In this document: one piece after another, positions 1 to 13,545 of the stretch
Layout of the letters: the number at the start of each line of letters is the position of its first letter
Position numbering within the stretch: the first letter of the stretch is position 1
Origin: Amoebidium appalachense
Lineage: Eukaryota > Ichthyosporea
Direction: 5' to 3'
DNA: 64,000 nt
NCBI GenBank assembly: GCA_963693365.1
Contig: CAVNZM010000010.1
Span: 8,184,001-8,248,000 of the forward strand
Translations under genes and position numbers: made by a program
The notes under the pieces: generated by a model
The model's database searches: none
Told to the model about the DNA's origin: nothing
What the model saw: the letters and a program-made list of their open reading frames with translations, nothing else

Positions 1-654
1 GTCTATCAAACTACATTTGGCGATACATGACCGTTTAAACTGGTGTGTGTGTGTGTTGTTTGCAAGCATGCAAACGATGCCACCTTATACTTATTAGATC
101 TCCACTGTATAGCACGCGTACGTGTGCAGTAAAAGCGTGGTAATTGATCAATAATACCATCAGCTAGAGAAAGACCAGTTCTAACAGGAGGGTAATATGT
201 ATTTAGGTGTTATACATGTGCGAGTGCCATATTTGGCAATATGGTTGAGGCGGTCATTATATATAAAACGAGACATAAGGCTTAGTTTTTCAAGGTGTAT
301 GCTTTCATCGGGTCTGGTGTCGTGTGGTATCTTTTTCCATTCGTTATATTGCGTAATTATCTTGTGATTGTGTACATGTCTAATAAGTAAGTGGCAGTCC
401 AAAGTCACACGCACACTTTTGCGGGGTTTGTTTGTATTTGTGCCCGGGGGAAAAGGAGAGAGAGAGGCAAGGAAAGAGGGGAGAGGTGAGGAGGGGACAG
501 CCTGAGGTCGGATAGAGAAGAGAGGGTGGGAGGGCAAAGTTCATAACTAACTAAGCCACACACGGCAAACCAGGCCATGCTTATGGTGCGTATCGACTAC
601 ATTCACATTCACTATACTACGATCAAGCAAAGAAATATGGCCAACACCAATGAT
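1..654. other. Intergenic, no gene recognised
   Basis: I see no supported gene here. There is a short GT run near 44-56 and purine-rich DNA near 450-535. The open frame at 181-537 (-) shows no family resemblance and is composition-driven. The far right end is the DNA just 3' of the EF-1alpha copy. Confidence 0.5.
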
Positions 655-1748
655 TTACTTCTTGCCACCCTTCTTGGTAGCGGCAGTGGCGCCCTTGCCA
701 CCAGCGGCGGCCTTGTCGACCTTCTCGACGGACTTGATCACACCGACGGCCACGATCTGCCTCATGTCGCGCACGGCAAAGCGACCAGGAGGGGGGTAGG
801 CCTGGAAGGACTCGACACACATGGGCTTCTGGGGCACCATGGTAACCATGGCGGCGCCACCGGACTTGACGAACTTGGGCAGGTCCTCGAGCTTCTTGCC
901 GGAGCGGCGGTTGATCTTCTCCTGGATCTCGGCGAACTTGCAGGCAATGTGGGCGGTGTGGCAATCGAGCACGGGGGCATAGCCGTTGCCAATCTGGCCG
1001 GGGTGGTTGAGGATGATGACCTGGGCAAGGAAGGTTTGGACTCCTTGGGGGGGTCGTTCTTGGAGTCACTAGCGAAGTTGCCACGCCCGGATATCCTTGA
1101 CGGAGACGTTTTTGATGTTGAAGCCGACGTTGTCACCCGGCACGGCCTCGGGCATGGACTCGTGGTGCATCTCCACGGACTTGAATTCAGTGGTCACACC
1201 GGTGGGGGCGAAGGTGACGACCATGCATTGCGGGCTTTTTGATACCGGTCTCCACACGGCCCACGGGCACAGTGCCGATACCGCCGATCTTGTACACGTC
1301 CTGGAGGGGCAGGCGGAGGGGCTTGTCCGTGGGGCGCTTGGGCGGCAGGATGGCATCGAGGGCCTCCAGAAGGAACTTGCCGGTGGCATTGCCCTCCTTG
1401 CGCTCGACCTCCCATCCCTTGTACCAGGGCATGTTGTCGGTGGGCTCGATCATGTTGTCACCGTGCCAGCCGGAGATGGGCACGAAGGCAACAGGGTTGG
1501 ACACTTCACTCACGATTTCGTTGAAGCGCTCCTGGTTGAACTTGATCGAGTCAATCTTGTTGACGGCGACGATCAGCTGCTTGACACCGAGGGTGAAGGC
1601 GAGCAGGGCGTGCTCACGGGTCTGGCCATCCTTGGAGATACCAGCCTCGAACTCACCAGTACCGGCGGCAACGATGAGCACGGCGCGGTCGGCCTGGGAG
1701 GTACCCGTGACCATGTCATACTCCCGGGTGCCACCGCGGCAAGTTGCC
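655..1748 (-). pseudogene. EF-1alpha-derived copy, 5'-truncated and frameshifted
   Basis: Translation elongation factor 1-alpha delivers aminoacyl-tRNA to the ribosome. This copy begins inside the G domain ([20 protein letters not shown]) and runs through [19 protein letters not shown], the domain 2 block [20 protein letters not shown] and the C-terminal [20 protein letters not shown], ending in an [18 protein letters not shown] tail and a TAA at 655-657. About the first 110 residues, including the P-loop, are missing. The homology crosses reading frames at least three times: near 1235-1245, near 1085-1095 and near 1020-1055, the last next to a 7-G run at about 1047-1053. No intron is visible. 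Changes at normally invariant sites (C to R after QAD, D to G in KSGGAAMV, L to P in PPPGRF) also suggest decay. A 5'-truncated retrocopy is the best reading. A real gene damaged by assembly errors is possible. Confidence 0.8.
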
Positions 1749-2101
1749 TCAAGGTAAGTACGACGACAAAGATAATAAGAAAAATAGCCTAATAACTAAT
1801 ATTAGACCAATATTGTAATTTCTGAAACGTGCAATTCAGATAGACAACCATCCGGACTGTTGACTCAGTTGAGGTCACTGACTCACCGGTTGGCACCATA
1901 AGCGCAAAGCTCGACTGCTATTGGTGTCAACGCTGCCCTATGGTTGGCTGAACAGTAATTTCTGCGTGTGAAGAAGATCAGAAATCAGATCCATATATCA
2001 AATTGCTGCGCAAATAAATTTTGCACGGGCTGGCAATGGTTACTCTGTTCCCGCAGTTCCAGCATCAAGCGATCAATCGACATTCAAAAACTCGCTTCAA
2101 G

Positions 2102-2104
<3 letters not shown>

Positions 2105-2152
<48 letters not shown>
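2105..2152. repeat. (TA)n microsatellite
   Basis: About 24 uninterrupted AT units, followed by a few GTAT units to about 2165. Confidence 0.95.
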
Positions 2153-2164
<12 letters not shown>

Positions 2165-4192
2165 ATAGAACTTTTTTTTCATAAAAATACAGGTGAAAGA
2201 ACTGAAATTCTACCCTTCGAAGTTCACCTTCAAGTCTATAATTCCACTGCTCTAGGTAAATGGGGGGACTCTAAACTTCTTTGAGTATATGGAGATTGAT
2301 CTTCGAACATCCATCACGATGCATGTGCAGTGTGCACTGCCCGTGACTGCTGATGCCAAAGTTTTACTCAAATTGCATTATGTATCTCCAACTCGCTATC
2401 GCACGCATTCCGGATAGTCTACAAAAGGATAAAGTAGATCGATGATCTTTATATGAATTTTTTCCAATGCCCATATCCCATATATACAACTGTAGTGGTT
2501 GAGCTTAAATTCTACAGCATGAATCTGTTTACTCAAGCACATGCATGTTTGTTTTCTGAAGTATCGTTGCCGTGTACAGCTACATACGTAGACTCAGTAG
2601 GGTTCCGGCCGCGGTCCTCAAAAAAGATCCAGCGGCGGCGGCCAGTGTTATCCCAAACAAAGACAATATATAGGGCAGAATTTCTGGATAACTGTAAATC
2701 TAGCGCTGCTTGGGCAAACGATGTCTCCGGCAATCGGGGAAGACGTGTTTACGCAACCACTACTGTACATGTTGTTGGCACACGCACAGCATGAACCATT
2801 TCTATGTGAACGGTTGGCATGGCGTGTGCCGCGGCCGTTGAACATTGGATTTTGGCGTACGCGTCAGTACTGACTAACTTACAACTATTTGCGTGCTAGC
2901 GGAGTCAGGGGCTTTTCTGACTAAGTGACAACGTTGGTATATACCCCGGCAACACTACTACTTCACACAACATGAACTCTAGCTGACTAGTTTACATCAT
3001 CACCGCCACCGATGAATCCAGAAAGACCCGACCGTAGGTTATGAGCAACCTTCAAGCATTAGGCCCTCTACTGGCATTTCTTGATAGCGAGTTGTGACAC
3101 GTCTGAGGGCGAGTCAGGCTAGCTGGTGAGCGCACGTATGCCCTTATGGGCGTGTGATTGGACAACTCTTTCCTTTTTCGGCTAAACTGTAAGTCACCTG
3201 GAGTGTGCCGACCGCGTGATGCACTGACGGAGTGAACACATGTTGGGTAGGCTAACTTCGACAACTCTTTAAAGTGAAGCCGACGGTGCCAAGTGAAGTT
3301 AGTTTGGGCTGCTTGAAATTAGGGACATATTGAGCCCAACCTTTTTTCCATCCCCCAAGAATCTCGAGCACATCCCGGCACTGGATCCGGACCTGACATC
3401 ACCAGAGGAGAACCCGGGTCTTGGCTGTGTGATGCATGCATCTGTTGGAGGGGCCTACGGCCAGATGCCAGTAACCAGTACGTTTCTGTGGGCCCCTATA
3501 AGTGTTATATGCCTTTGTGCAGTGCAACATGGAGTGGCTGTGCGTGTGGTCGTTGCAATTCACCGTGTGCTTCAATGCCGCATCACGTCTCTCAACCACC
3601 GCGAATTTCATTCACTGTCCAGTACACTGCAAAGCGTTGCCGGCGCTGTTGATGATCTGTGCGCACAAAAGCAGGCTGCCAAGGTGTCCGACGCTTTGTA
3701 AAGGGCACCCGACCGGGTTTAAGTAAACAGCCGTGTTAGGCCTGTTCGTCGTTTTGTTTTTTCTTTTTCTTTTTCTTTCAGTTTCTTTTTCTTTTTTTTT
3801 TTGTTTGCCATGCCGTGACGGGCAGCTGTTTTCAAGTTGGTCCTAAGGAGTCGTGGGCATTCTTCGGCCAGTCTCTTCTAAGTTACTTGTTGACTCGTCG
3901 AAGTGACCCGCCACCCTCTTCCGAACCTATAGGGTTGAGGCTCAGGTTATGATAACTAACCAGACTTGCTTCAGGCTCGAAACGTTTAGTGACGGCCCAT
4001 TTGCCCCATCACCCCATGAGCCCGTTTCAGTAGAGTCTCTCTGCAACGCCCACCGGGTTGACTTATCATGTCGCTGAGCACGTAACATGTTGTTTTTGTT
4101 GTGTTGCTGAAGGCTTGACTGAGAACAGGGGCACCGAGTCATAGTAGTATAACTGTTTTTTGGCGAGACCCGTAGCCTGCATAACACGGTTA

Positions 4193-4242
4193 CCCCCCCT
4201 CCCCCCCTCCCCCCCCCCCCCCCCCCCCCCCCCCTCCCCCCT
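4193..4242. repeat. Poly-C tract
   Basis: About 50 bases of almost pure C with four single T interruptions. Confidence 0.95.
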
Positions 4243-4389
4243 CCTTCTTTCACGTTGAACATTGCCGGGTGCCGAGTGTGCTCGGTCTTTGTCCCGGCAC
4301 CCGGTGATCACTGCCTGAGCCAGTGTCAGTGATGTTAGCCGGTGTCTTTTGCCATTGGCAACTAAGTTAGCATAATTTTTTTGGCGTAA

Positions 4390-4496
4390 GGTGTGTGTGT
4401 GTATGTGTCTGTGTGTGTGTGTGACTTTGTGCGTGTATGTGTGGGTGGGTGGGTGGGTGGGCCACGTGGGTGGGTGGGTGCACGTGGGTGGGCGTC

Positions 4497-4536
<40 letters not shown>

Positions 4537-4640
4537 GTGTGTGTGTGTGTGTGTCTGTGTGGGTGGGTGGGTGGGTGGGTTTAGGGTGTGTGTTGTGTAT
4601 GTGTGTGTACGAGTTTGTGTCGCCTATGTGTGCCACAGGG
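4390..4640. repeat. GT / GGGT compound microsatellite
   Basis: Alternating GT-rich and GGGT-rich blocks (GGGT near 4441-4490 and 4560-4580, pure GT near 4499-4532). The open frames across it are repeat translations rich in Cys, Val, Gly and Trp. Confidence 0.9.
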
Positions 4641-5701
4641 GTTGGCGGTTCGCACACGGGAAGATTATCGAACTGTGTACACTGTGCCTGTGAATTGTGA
4701 TTGGGTCTGGTGAGTGTTGGTGTGTGGTGTCTCTATGTCAGTGTGTTTGTGTGTGTGACGGTGTACGTGTGCATGTGTGTGTGCGTGTGCGCGTACATGC
4801 ATGCCATCCCGGGAGATGAAATGTGTGTGCCCGGTCTGTGCGAATGCCGGGGCAGTGTACGCGGGAACGGGGCTTCGGGAGGTGGTTGCAGGGGGGTCGT
4901 TGTGTGTGTGCGCGCGTGTGTGCACGGGTCGGTGGTGCCTTGCAAGAAATGAAAGCAATCCCTATAATAATCCCACGGTGCTTCGTGGTTGTTCGGTTAA
5001 GTTGAACACAACAAGTTGCTTAAGTTACTGAATGTGAAGACCCCGGAAGCTTCGAAATGGCAGTTCCCCGTGCCCAGCACTCTCGCTGGCACCACATCCA
5101 TCACTATTCTGAGGATTTAAGATTTTACACTGTGTTGTATTTATGTCATTTATTTTTAATATAAGGATGGCTGCCTAGTGGGTGATAATGGATGCACTCG
5201 GGTTGTCGACTGGTTAGTTGGCTGGTTGTATGCCTTTTTGGGAACTCCAGCAACGCCGTAGTTCGTACCGCGCCTTTTCAGGTTTTGGAAGATACTGGGT
5301 CCCACGCTAAGAGTACTAGCCTGGAGTCTGGCCCTAGTAACATTTTGCCTCTGGGCCACTTGCAATACTGCTTGGTCACTCAGCCAGTCCCACACATGCA
5401 ATTAGGGGCACAAGGTCACTGAATCTGTAATACTATGTGGACTCGGTTGCCGCGGTGGGCCGGGCCACACAACTCAGTGTGTGTTTCACCAATACACAAT
5501 GGGTGTGGGGGCACTTGTGCTGCTCAACAGCCGTTCAGGCTCACCATATTCTCGTTGTTTTTCTTTGTCTATGCTGGCCATGCTGGCCTGTCCACACTAG
5601 CTACCCCCCCCCCCCCCCCCCCCTTCTTTGAATTGCACACATCCACAGGTGGTACTGTGGTATCTGCGTGGTCCGAACACACCAGCGGCTCAACACACCC
5701 G

Positions 5702-8632
<2,931 letters not shown>

Positions 8633-10115
8633 GGCCCACACCGTTCATCCCCAGCCCCTTTGCCAGATGCAGCAGCGAGAGAGAGCGGAAAAGGGTGAGA
8701 TTTATGTAAGTGATCCGCATACCGTAACCGTTTGCCCATATATGGTTAAAGGGACCTTAGTTACGGTGTTGCGGGTTGATGACCGTGCGATAGTGATTTA
8801 GTGGGCGGCGCACGACTATAACTTATTGAATCGCCCAATCCGGATGCATCAACAGATTCGGCTTCCCACTTTGGCGGCCGTACTCTTGGGACGTGCCTGA
8901 GTTCATAGTGGCAGATCCCCCCGCGCCGCTAAGTTAGTGGTTTTCTGAGCAAAAAAGTATTGTCTAATTACACATGGGATCGTATGTTCGAAAATGCAAA
9001 AATATTTCATGGCCTTGCAGCCGGCTTTTTAGTAGTAAATGTTATTGATAAATCACTCATCGACTGTGTGTACTCACAACCACAATGCTTTCGAAATCAG
9101 TAAGATATCATGTTCAGTTTGGCCTAATTAATCGTACAGACCCTTAGTGTGTGTTATTGCGGACTGACTCGACCCCTACCCAATTATTTCTGAATGTCAG
9201 CCTCACTTAGAACCCATTTTCTGGCTGTACATGTGTGGTACCGTACCTACTTTTGTAGTTATCTACTCAGTTTTACTATCTCTGTATACGTAGTATTTCC
9301 TCGCGCCCGTTACAACCACAATTCTTTAGTTTTAATGGACGTGTTTAAATTTTAAGTTGAAATAATATTGGTGACCACATTATACTGCTACAGTGTGTGC
9401 TCGTGTCTTTCTGGGGCCACTTGAATGCCTAATTATGGCATGTTTTGTTTACTGCTCAGAGTCTTTTTAGTGTACGGTAAGATTCTGACTCATGCATATT
9501 ATGTGCCGTGATCTGTTAAAACTTTATTGTGACACTTATAAACCGCGGCACTAACTTATGATGTTATTTTCTATATCTTCCCGTTTATATGGCCGCCTTA
9601 TTAATGTGTGCTGTGGCACACCGTGCCGGGCGGCTGGCAGTAGTTAAAGTGTATGTCTAAAATCAGTGTACAGAGTCATAGCCTGCCAGTTTCTCAGACT
9701 GAGTAAATCGAATGTGTTTAAAAGGGCTCTTTAGTTATACTTTCATTCTTTTGAGACCTCTACCGCTTAATTACGCTGTGCTTTGTGTCTCTGCAGCCCG
9801 GATGGTATCCGGTTATGTTATCCAATAACCTGTTATCTGCTGCATATCTCACCAATTTTTTATGTCACTCGCTCACCGTCAAATGTTAAGTAAATAAAAA
9901 AATCTTCACTTCAACGGTGCAAACGCAAAGGCAGCCGGCTATCGGGTGACAGTCGCGTGCAGACCTGCCAAGGGAGCAGGCTGTGCAATATACTATCATC
10001 ACGGTGTGAAGCCTTGTGTATGTACGTAGTATATGCCATGTGGCTTGTATCTCGGTGCGCACAGTTACGTCGTGTGTGTGTAATTGATATCGTGTGTGTG
10101 CACGTGTGTGCTCCG

Positions 10116-10147
<32 letters not shown>

Positions 10148-10721
10148 GGGGGGGGTTGTTGCGTGTGTCCCGTTGCGAGCAAGGGTGTGCGCATCATGCT
10201 GCGCGCATGCATGCTGCGCCCCAGCCTCTTGTTTGTGTGCACGTGTGGACCATCCAGATATCCACCAGAACTTGTGTTGAACGGTTACCACTTAGAACTA
10301 TTGTACTGTTTTCACTGAGAGTCTAGGGAGACGTTCTAGCGAAAAATCAGGGGCAGAACATTGAGTCCCCCTCCCCTCTTCCCCCACGCCCATCAGGGGG
10401 GAGGGGGGGGGGGGTTTGGCAAAAGTCAGTTCACCAACCCAGCTGTTAGTTGAAATCTTGACGCACCGGCCCAAAGTTTGAGCCCATTATAAAGTCACAC
10501 CGGGGGACTCCGGGAGGGGGATATACGCAAGGGTGGCATATCTTCGCATATGCATCTGCCTGCCACAGCCCCGGGAGATTCAGGTTGTCTTGGAGGGTCA
10601 GAAAGATGTACTACGGTAGATGCCATTTGGCAACGGTTACCTGCATGCTTGCCGCTGCCAGTGTACACAGGGAGGAAGGCATATGACTTATCTACAGCCT
10701 GTTTTGTTACTATGATACGGC
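8633..10721. other. Intergenic 3' of ZF1
   Basis: No gene is recognised. About 8640-9900 is unusually plain, mixed-composition DNA with no long open frame and an AATAAA-like site near 9893-9898. It includes the ZF1 3' UTR. A G tract lies at 10117-10155. Confidence 0.45.
10117..10155. repeat. Poly-G tract
   Basis: Near-pure run of G with one A interruption near 10147. Confidence 0.95.
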
Positions 10722-11490
10722 ATATCTCCCCAGTGGCACCTACCCCAGGAAGGGAGGGAGATATATAGCATATCTCCCTGCCTGCCCCAGGAAGGGAGAG
10801 AGATATATGGCATATCTCCCTGCCTGCCCCAAGAAGGGAGGGTGATATATGGCATATCTCCCTGCCTGCCCCAGGAAGGGAGGGAGATATGTGGCATATG
10901 GAGATCTGTGGCATATCTCCCTGCCGCCAGCCCCAGGAATGGAGGGAGATATATGGCATATCTCCCTGCCTGCCCCAGGAAGGGAGGAAGATATGTGGCA
11001 TATCTCCCTGCCTGCCCTAGGAAGGAAGCCTTAGGGAGATATGTGGCATATCTAACACCCCTGCTTGCCCTAGGAACTTGAAGGAAGGGAAATATGTGGC
11101 ATATCTCCCTGCCTGCGTGAGGAAGGAAGGGAGATATGCCACATATCTCCCTGCCTGCGTGTCACGGAAGGAAGGGAGACCCTGCCTGCGTGTCACGGAA
11201 GGAAGGGAGATATATGGCATACTATCTCCCTGCCTGCCCCAGCAAGGAAGCATCGGAGCCTCGTGGCATGACTGTGAGCTCCTTGCCTGTCAGCTGCTCG
11301 AGCAGGGAGGGATCCGGACTGAGGCACTGTACCCGCGGCACTCTCAGGGAGATGTTATGTGGTGGCATATCTCCCTGCCTGCCCCAGGAAGAGAGCGAGA
11401 TGTATGGCATATCTCCCTGTCTGCCCCGGATATGTGGCATATCTCCCTGGCAGTGCCTGCCGAACCCCCAGGAAGGGAGGGAGATATGCC
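10722..11490. repeat. 42-bp minisatellite with internal hairpin
   Basis: Roughly fifteen degenerate copies of a unit built on CATATCTCCCTGCCTGCCCC followed by AGGAAGGGAGGGAGATAT. Clear unit starts at 10769, 10811 and 10853 show the 42-bp period. Each unit junction contains GGGAGATAT, a 5-base spacer, then ATATCTCCC, which is a 9-bp inverted repeat. Later copies (11090-11220) change the middle to a GCGTGTCACGG variant. An unrelated insert lies at about 11250-11345. The 168-codon minus-strand frame across it is a repeat translation. Confidence 0.9.
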
Positions 11491-12452
11491 ATCATACCCC
11501 CCCCCCCCCCCCCCCTCCCCCCTCCCCCGGGCGCCTCCACTGACTACGAATAATCAGTAAAATAACCCTCCTGGTTCGGTAGACTTCTCGCGGCTAGCTA
11601 GGCACACCGTTTAACACCAACGCTGCACTGTACACAATGAGTCATTCTTGTGCAAACACTTTCTTGACTAGAGAAAGCAACCGACGTCTCCTCAGGAGGC
11701 CCTGCCAACTTGCTAGGCTAAGGACACATTCTGCTCAGGAGCAGTGCCAGCGACTGAGAGGCCTACGAATCTGCGGGCTAGCGGTTTATATACACACAGC
11801 ATATGGCTCACAACATCCGATTGGCTACAGGGGAATGTAAAGACCAAATATGGCTACACTTAAACAGGACCAATCATTGCACTTACATTTACGTACAGAG
11901 AACTGATTGGCTAAGCCATACCTAGAGACTAACCAGTCGGAATGCAAAGTAGCTGACAGTTCGAGGCCACATGTCACTCCGTCGTCGGGGCTGCGGCCCG
12001 GGGAGAAGGGGGGAGGGGGGTTGGTATATTTGTAAAATTTAAAAAAATTAAAATATTTTAAAAAAGATTAGTGAATAACAAATGAGAAGCTGAGCATGAT
12101 ATTTGTATGCCATCACGAATATCTACAGGGAGAAAACGTGAAAAGGGGAACAACAAACAAACATACACACACTCACTCAACTCAGTCACACTGGGCCCTC
12201 CCTTATCTCCTCTCCCCCCCCCCCCCCCCCCCCTAAGGCTTGCCCCTTTCCAAGTCTGAATAAAGATCGTAGCCCATACAACCTCAGGGTGTATGTAGGT
12301 GTATGTATGCCAACAGTGCTAGTGTCACCATCAGATAGGACTTACAGGGGCCCCGGTCATCCACAACTTGAAGATAACTGGATTTAATGAAAATTTGGTG
12401 TAAGGTCTAGAATCTTAAGGTTTTCGGGCCGTAGGGTTCATGATCTCATTTA

Positions 12453-12453
<1 letters not shown>

Positions 12454-12509
<56 letters not shown>

Positions 12510-12573
12510 CCCGCCCGCCCGCCCGCCCGCCCGCCCGCCCGCCCGCCCGCCCGCCCGCCCGCCCGCCCGCCCG
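12454..12573. repeat. C55 tract followed by (CCCG)~16
   Basis: A run of 55 C (12454-12508) passes directly into about sixteen CCCG units ending near 12573, only about 45 bp from the retrotransposon. The reverse-complement arrangement occurs at 23737-23835. Confidence 0.95.
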
Positions 12574-12613
12574 GCGCCTGGCCCTGATTCCGTAGGGCCT
12601 TTTCTGGGCTGCG

Positions 12614-12618
12614 GATAG
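12614..12618. repeat. Target-site duplication GATAG (left)
   Basis: GATAG immediately before the left LTR matches GATAG immediately after the right LTR. Five bp is usual for Ty3/Gypsy integrases. Confidence 0.9.
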
Positions 12619-13258
12619 TGTCGTATCCTAATGTATGTGTACTAGAGACGCGGCACTCTACTAAGTGTACACACACGAAAAGGAACGAACGTGTACAGAA
12701 AAACGGTAAAGTTTATTAAGACCAGGCTCCGACGGGCAAACTTAGATCCGTACGGATTGAGTCTAAGTTACGACTGAGGCCATCAAGGCCGTGCCCTACA
12801 AGATCATCATCACCTGGCCCCCTACGATGCCACATTCCATTAACATTCCGATCTACTTTTATCGTGCGCCTGCACGAGCTAAGTCGATCTACTCAACTAA
12901 TATATTTATCCAAGTCTCACCCCTCACCCTCCCCCTAGTGGCACCGCAGAGTCTAAATCTACATTTCATACTATCCTCCCCCCCCCTCCCTCCCCCCTTT
13001 CCTCTACATCTAAATATATAAATACGTTTGGCAACATATACTATCAAACCTTGCCAATCCTTACAAAAGGGCTTCTGCCCGAACAATGACATTCCTAAGT
13101 CCTCCTACGATCTATCCTACACACTAATTAGAATTCTATTGGACGGCTGTCCCGGCTGACGTGGTCCAATGCCCTGCGCCGGCAGAGGCAAGATGCACGC
13201 AGCTGTACAGCTATCTTGAGGCCCCGGACTTGATCTTGATGATCTGTGGACCCGGGCC

Positions 13259-13291
<33 letters not shown>

Positions 13292-13342
13292 ATCTCGATC
13301 GTAGACTTAGGCTAATCTGCTGAGACGGATTAGTATATGTCA
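12619..13342 (-). repeat. Left LTR (3' LTR of the minus-strand element)
   Basis: Begins TGTCGTATCC and ends GTATATGTCA on the plus strand, giving TG...CA termini. It matches 20272-20997 by eye throughout; the only difference I see is a C tract of 31 here against 33 there. On the transcript strand it carries an AATAAA (plus-strand TTTATT at 12712-12717), a plausible polyadenylation signal, and a TATATA-like patch near 13014-13024. Confidence 0.95.
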
Positions 13343-13362
13343 ACTCCCCCCCCGGCCCCCGG
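13343..13362 (-). other. Polypurine tract
   Basis: The minus strand reads a G-rich purine run (with one CC interruption) ending GGGGGGGGAGT directly before the TGACATATAC start of the 3' LTR. This is where plus-strand cDNA priming is expected. Confidence 0.7.
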
Positions 13363-13545
13363 AAAAGCTGAGTCCCACCTCAGTCACATTACATCTAACA
13401 CCCCCTAAAAAGACATAGACTAATCAGTCTCCTAAAAAAAATTAAATTAAATAAATTACGAAGAAAAATAATAAATTAATCTACACCATAAGCTTGATAC
13501 CTACGGAGACACCTATGATAATAAATTAAATTCCTACGACTACGT

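Larger units (their letters stand above)
1749..5701. other. Intergenic, repeat-containing
   Basis: No gene is supported. The stretch holds a (TA)n array, a T-rich patch near 3757-3805, a C tract at 4193-4242 and a GT/GGGT array at 4390-4640. The open frame 3330-3701 (+, 123 codons) has a less biased composition than its neighbours, but no recognisable domain. It could hold an exon. The right end should contain the ZF1 promoter; no clear TATA box or initiator was assigned. Confidence 0.45.
11491..12618. other. Intergenic between minisatellite and retrotransposon
   Basis: No gene is seen. It contains poly-C at about 11497-11527 and 12214-12232, a short A/T-rich patch at 12030-12075, and the long C/(CCCG) tract listed separately. 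Confidence 0.5.

Noticed and set aside
577-1792. Long plus-strand frames opposite the EF-1alpha copy
   Set aside because: Antisense shadows. The conserved EF-1alpha blocks are all on the minus strand.
3330-3701. 123-codon plus-strand open frame
   Set aside because: Balanced composition, but no recognisable domain and no splice links to ZF1. Not enough to call a gene.
10495-11001. 168-codon minus-strand frame with MPHISLPSWGRQGD repeats
   Set aside because: It exists only because the 42-bp minisatellite period is a multiple of three. There is no unique sequence or domain.
10722-11490. Possible CRISPR-like array
   Set aside because: Units are contiguous with degenerate spacers, the context is clearly eukaryotic, and no cas genes are present.
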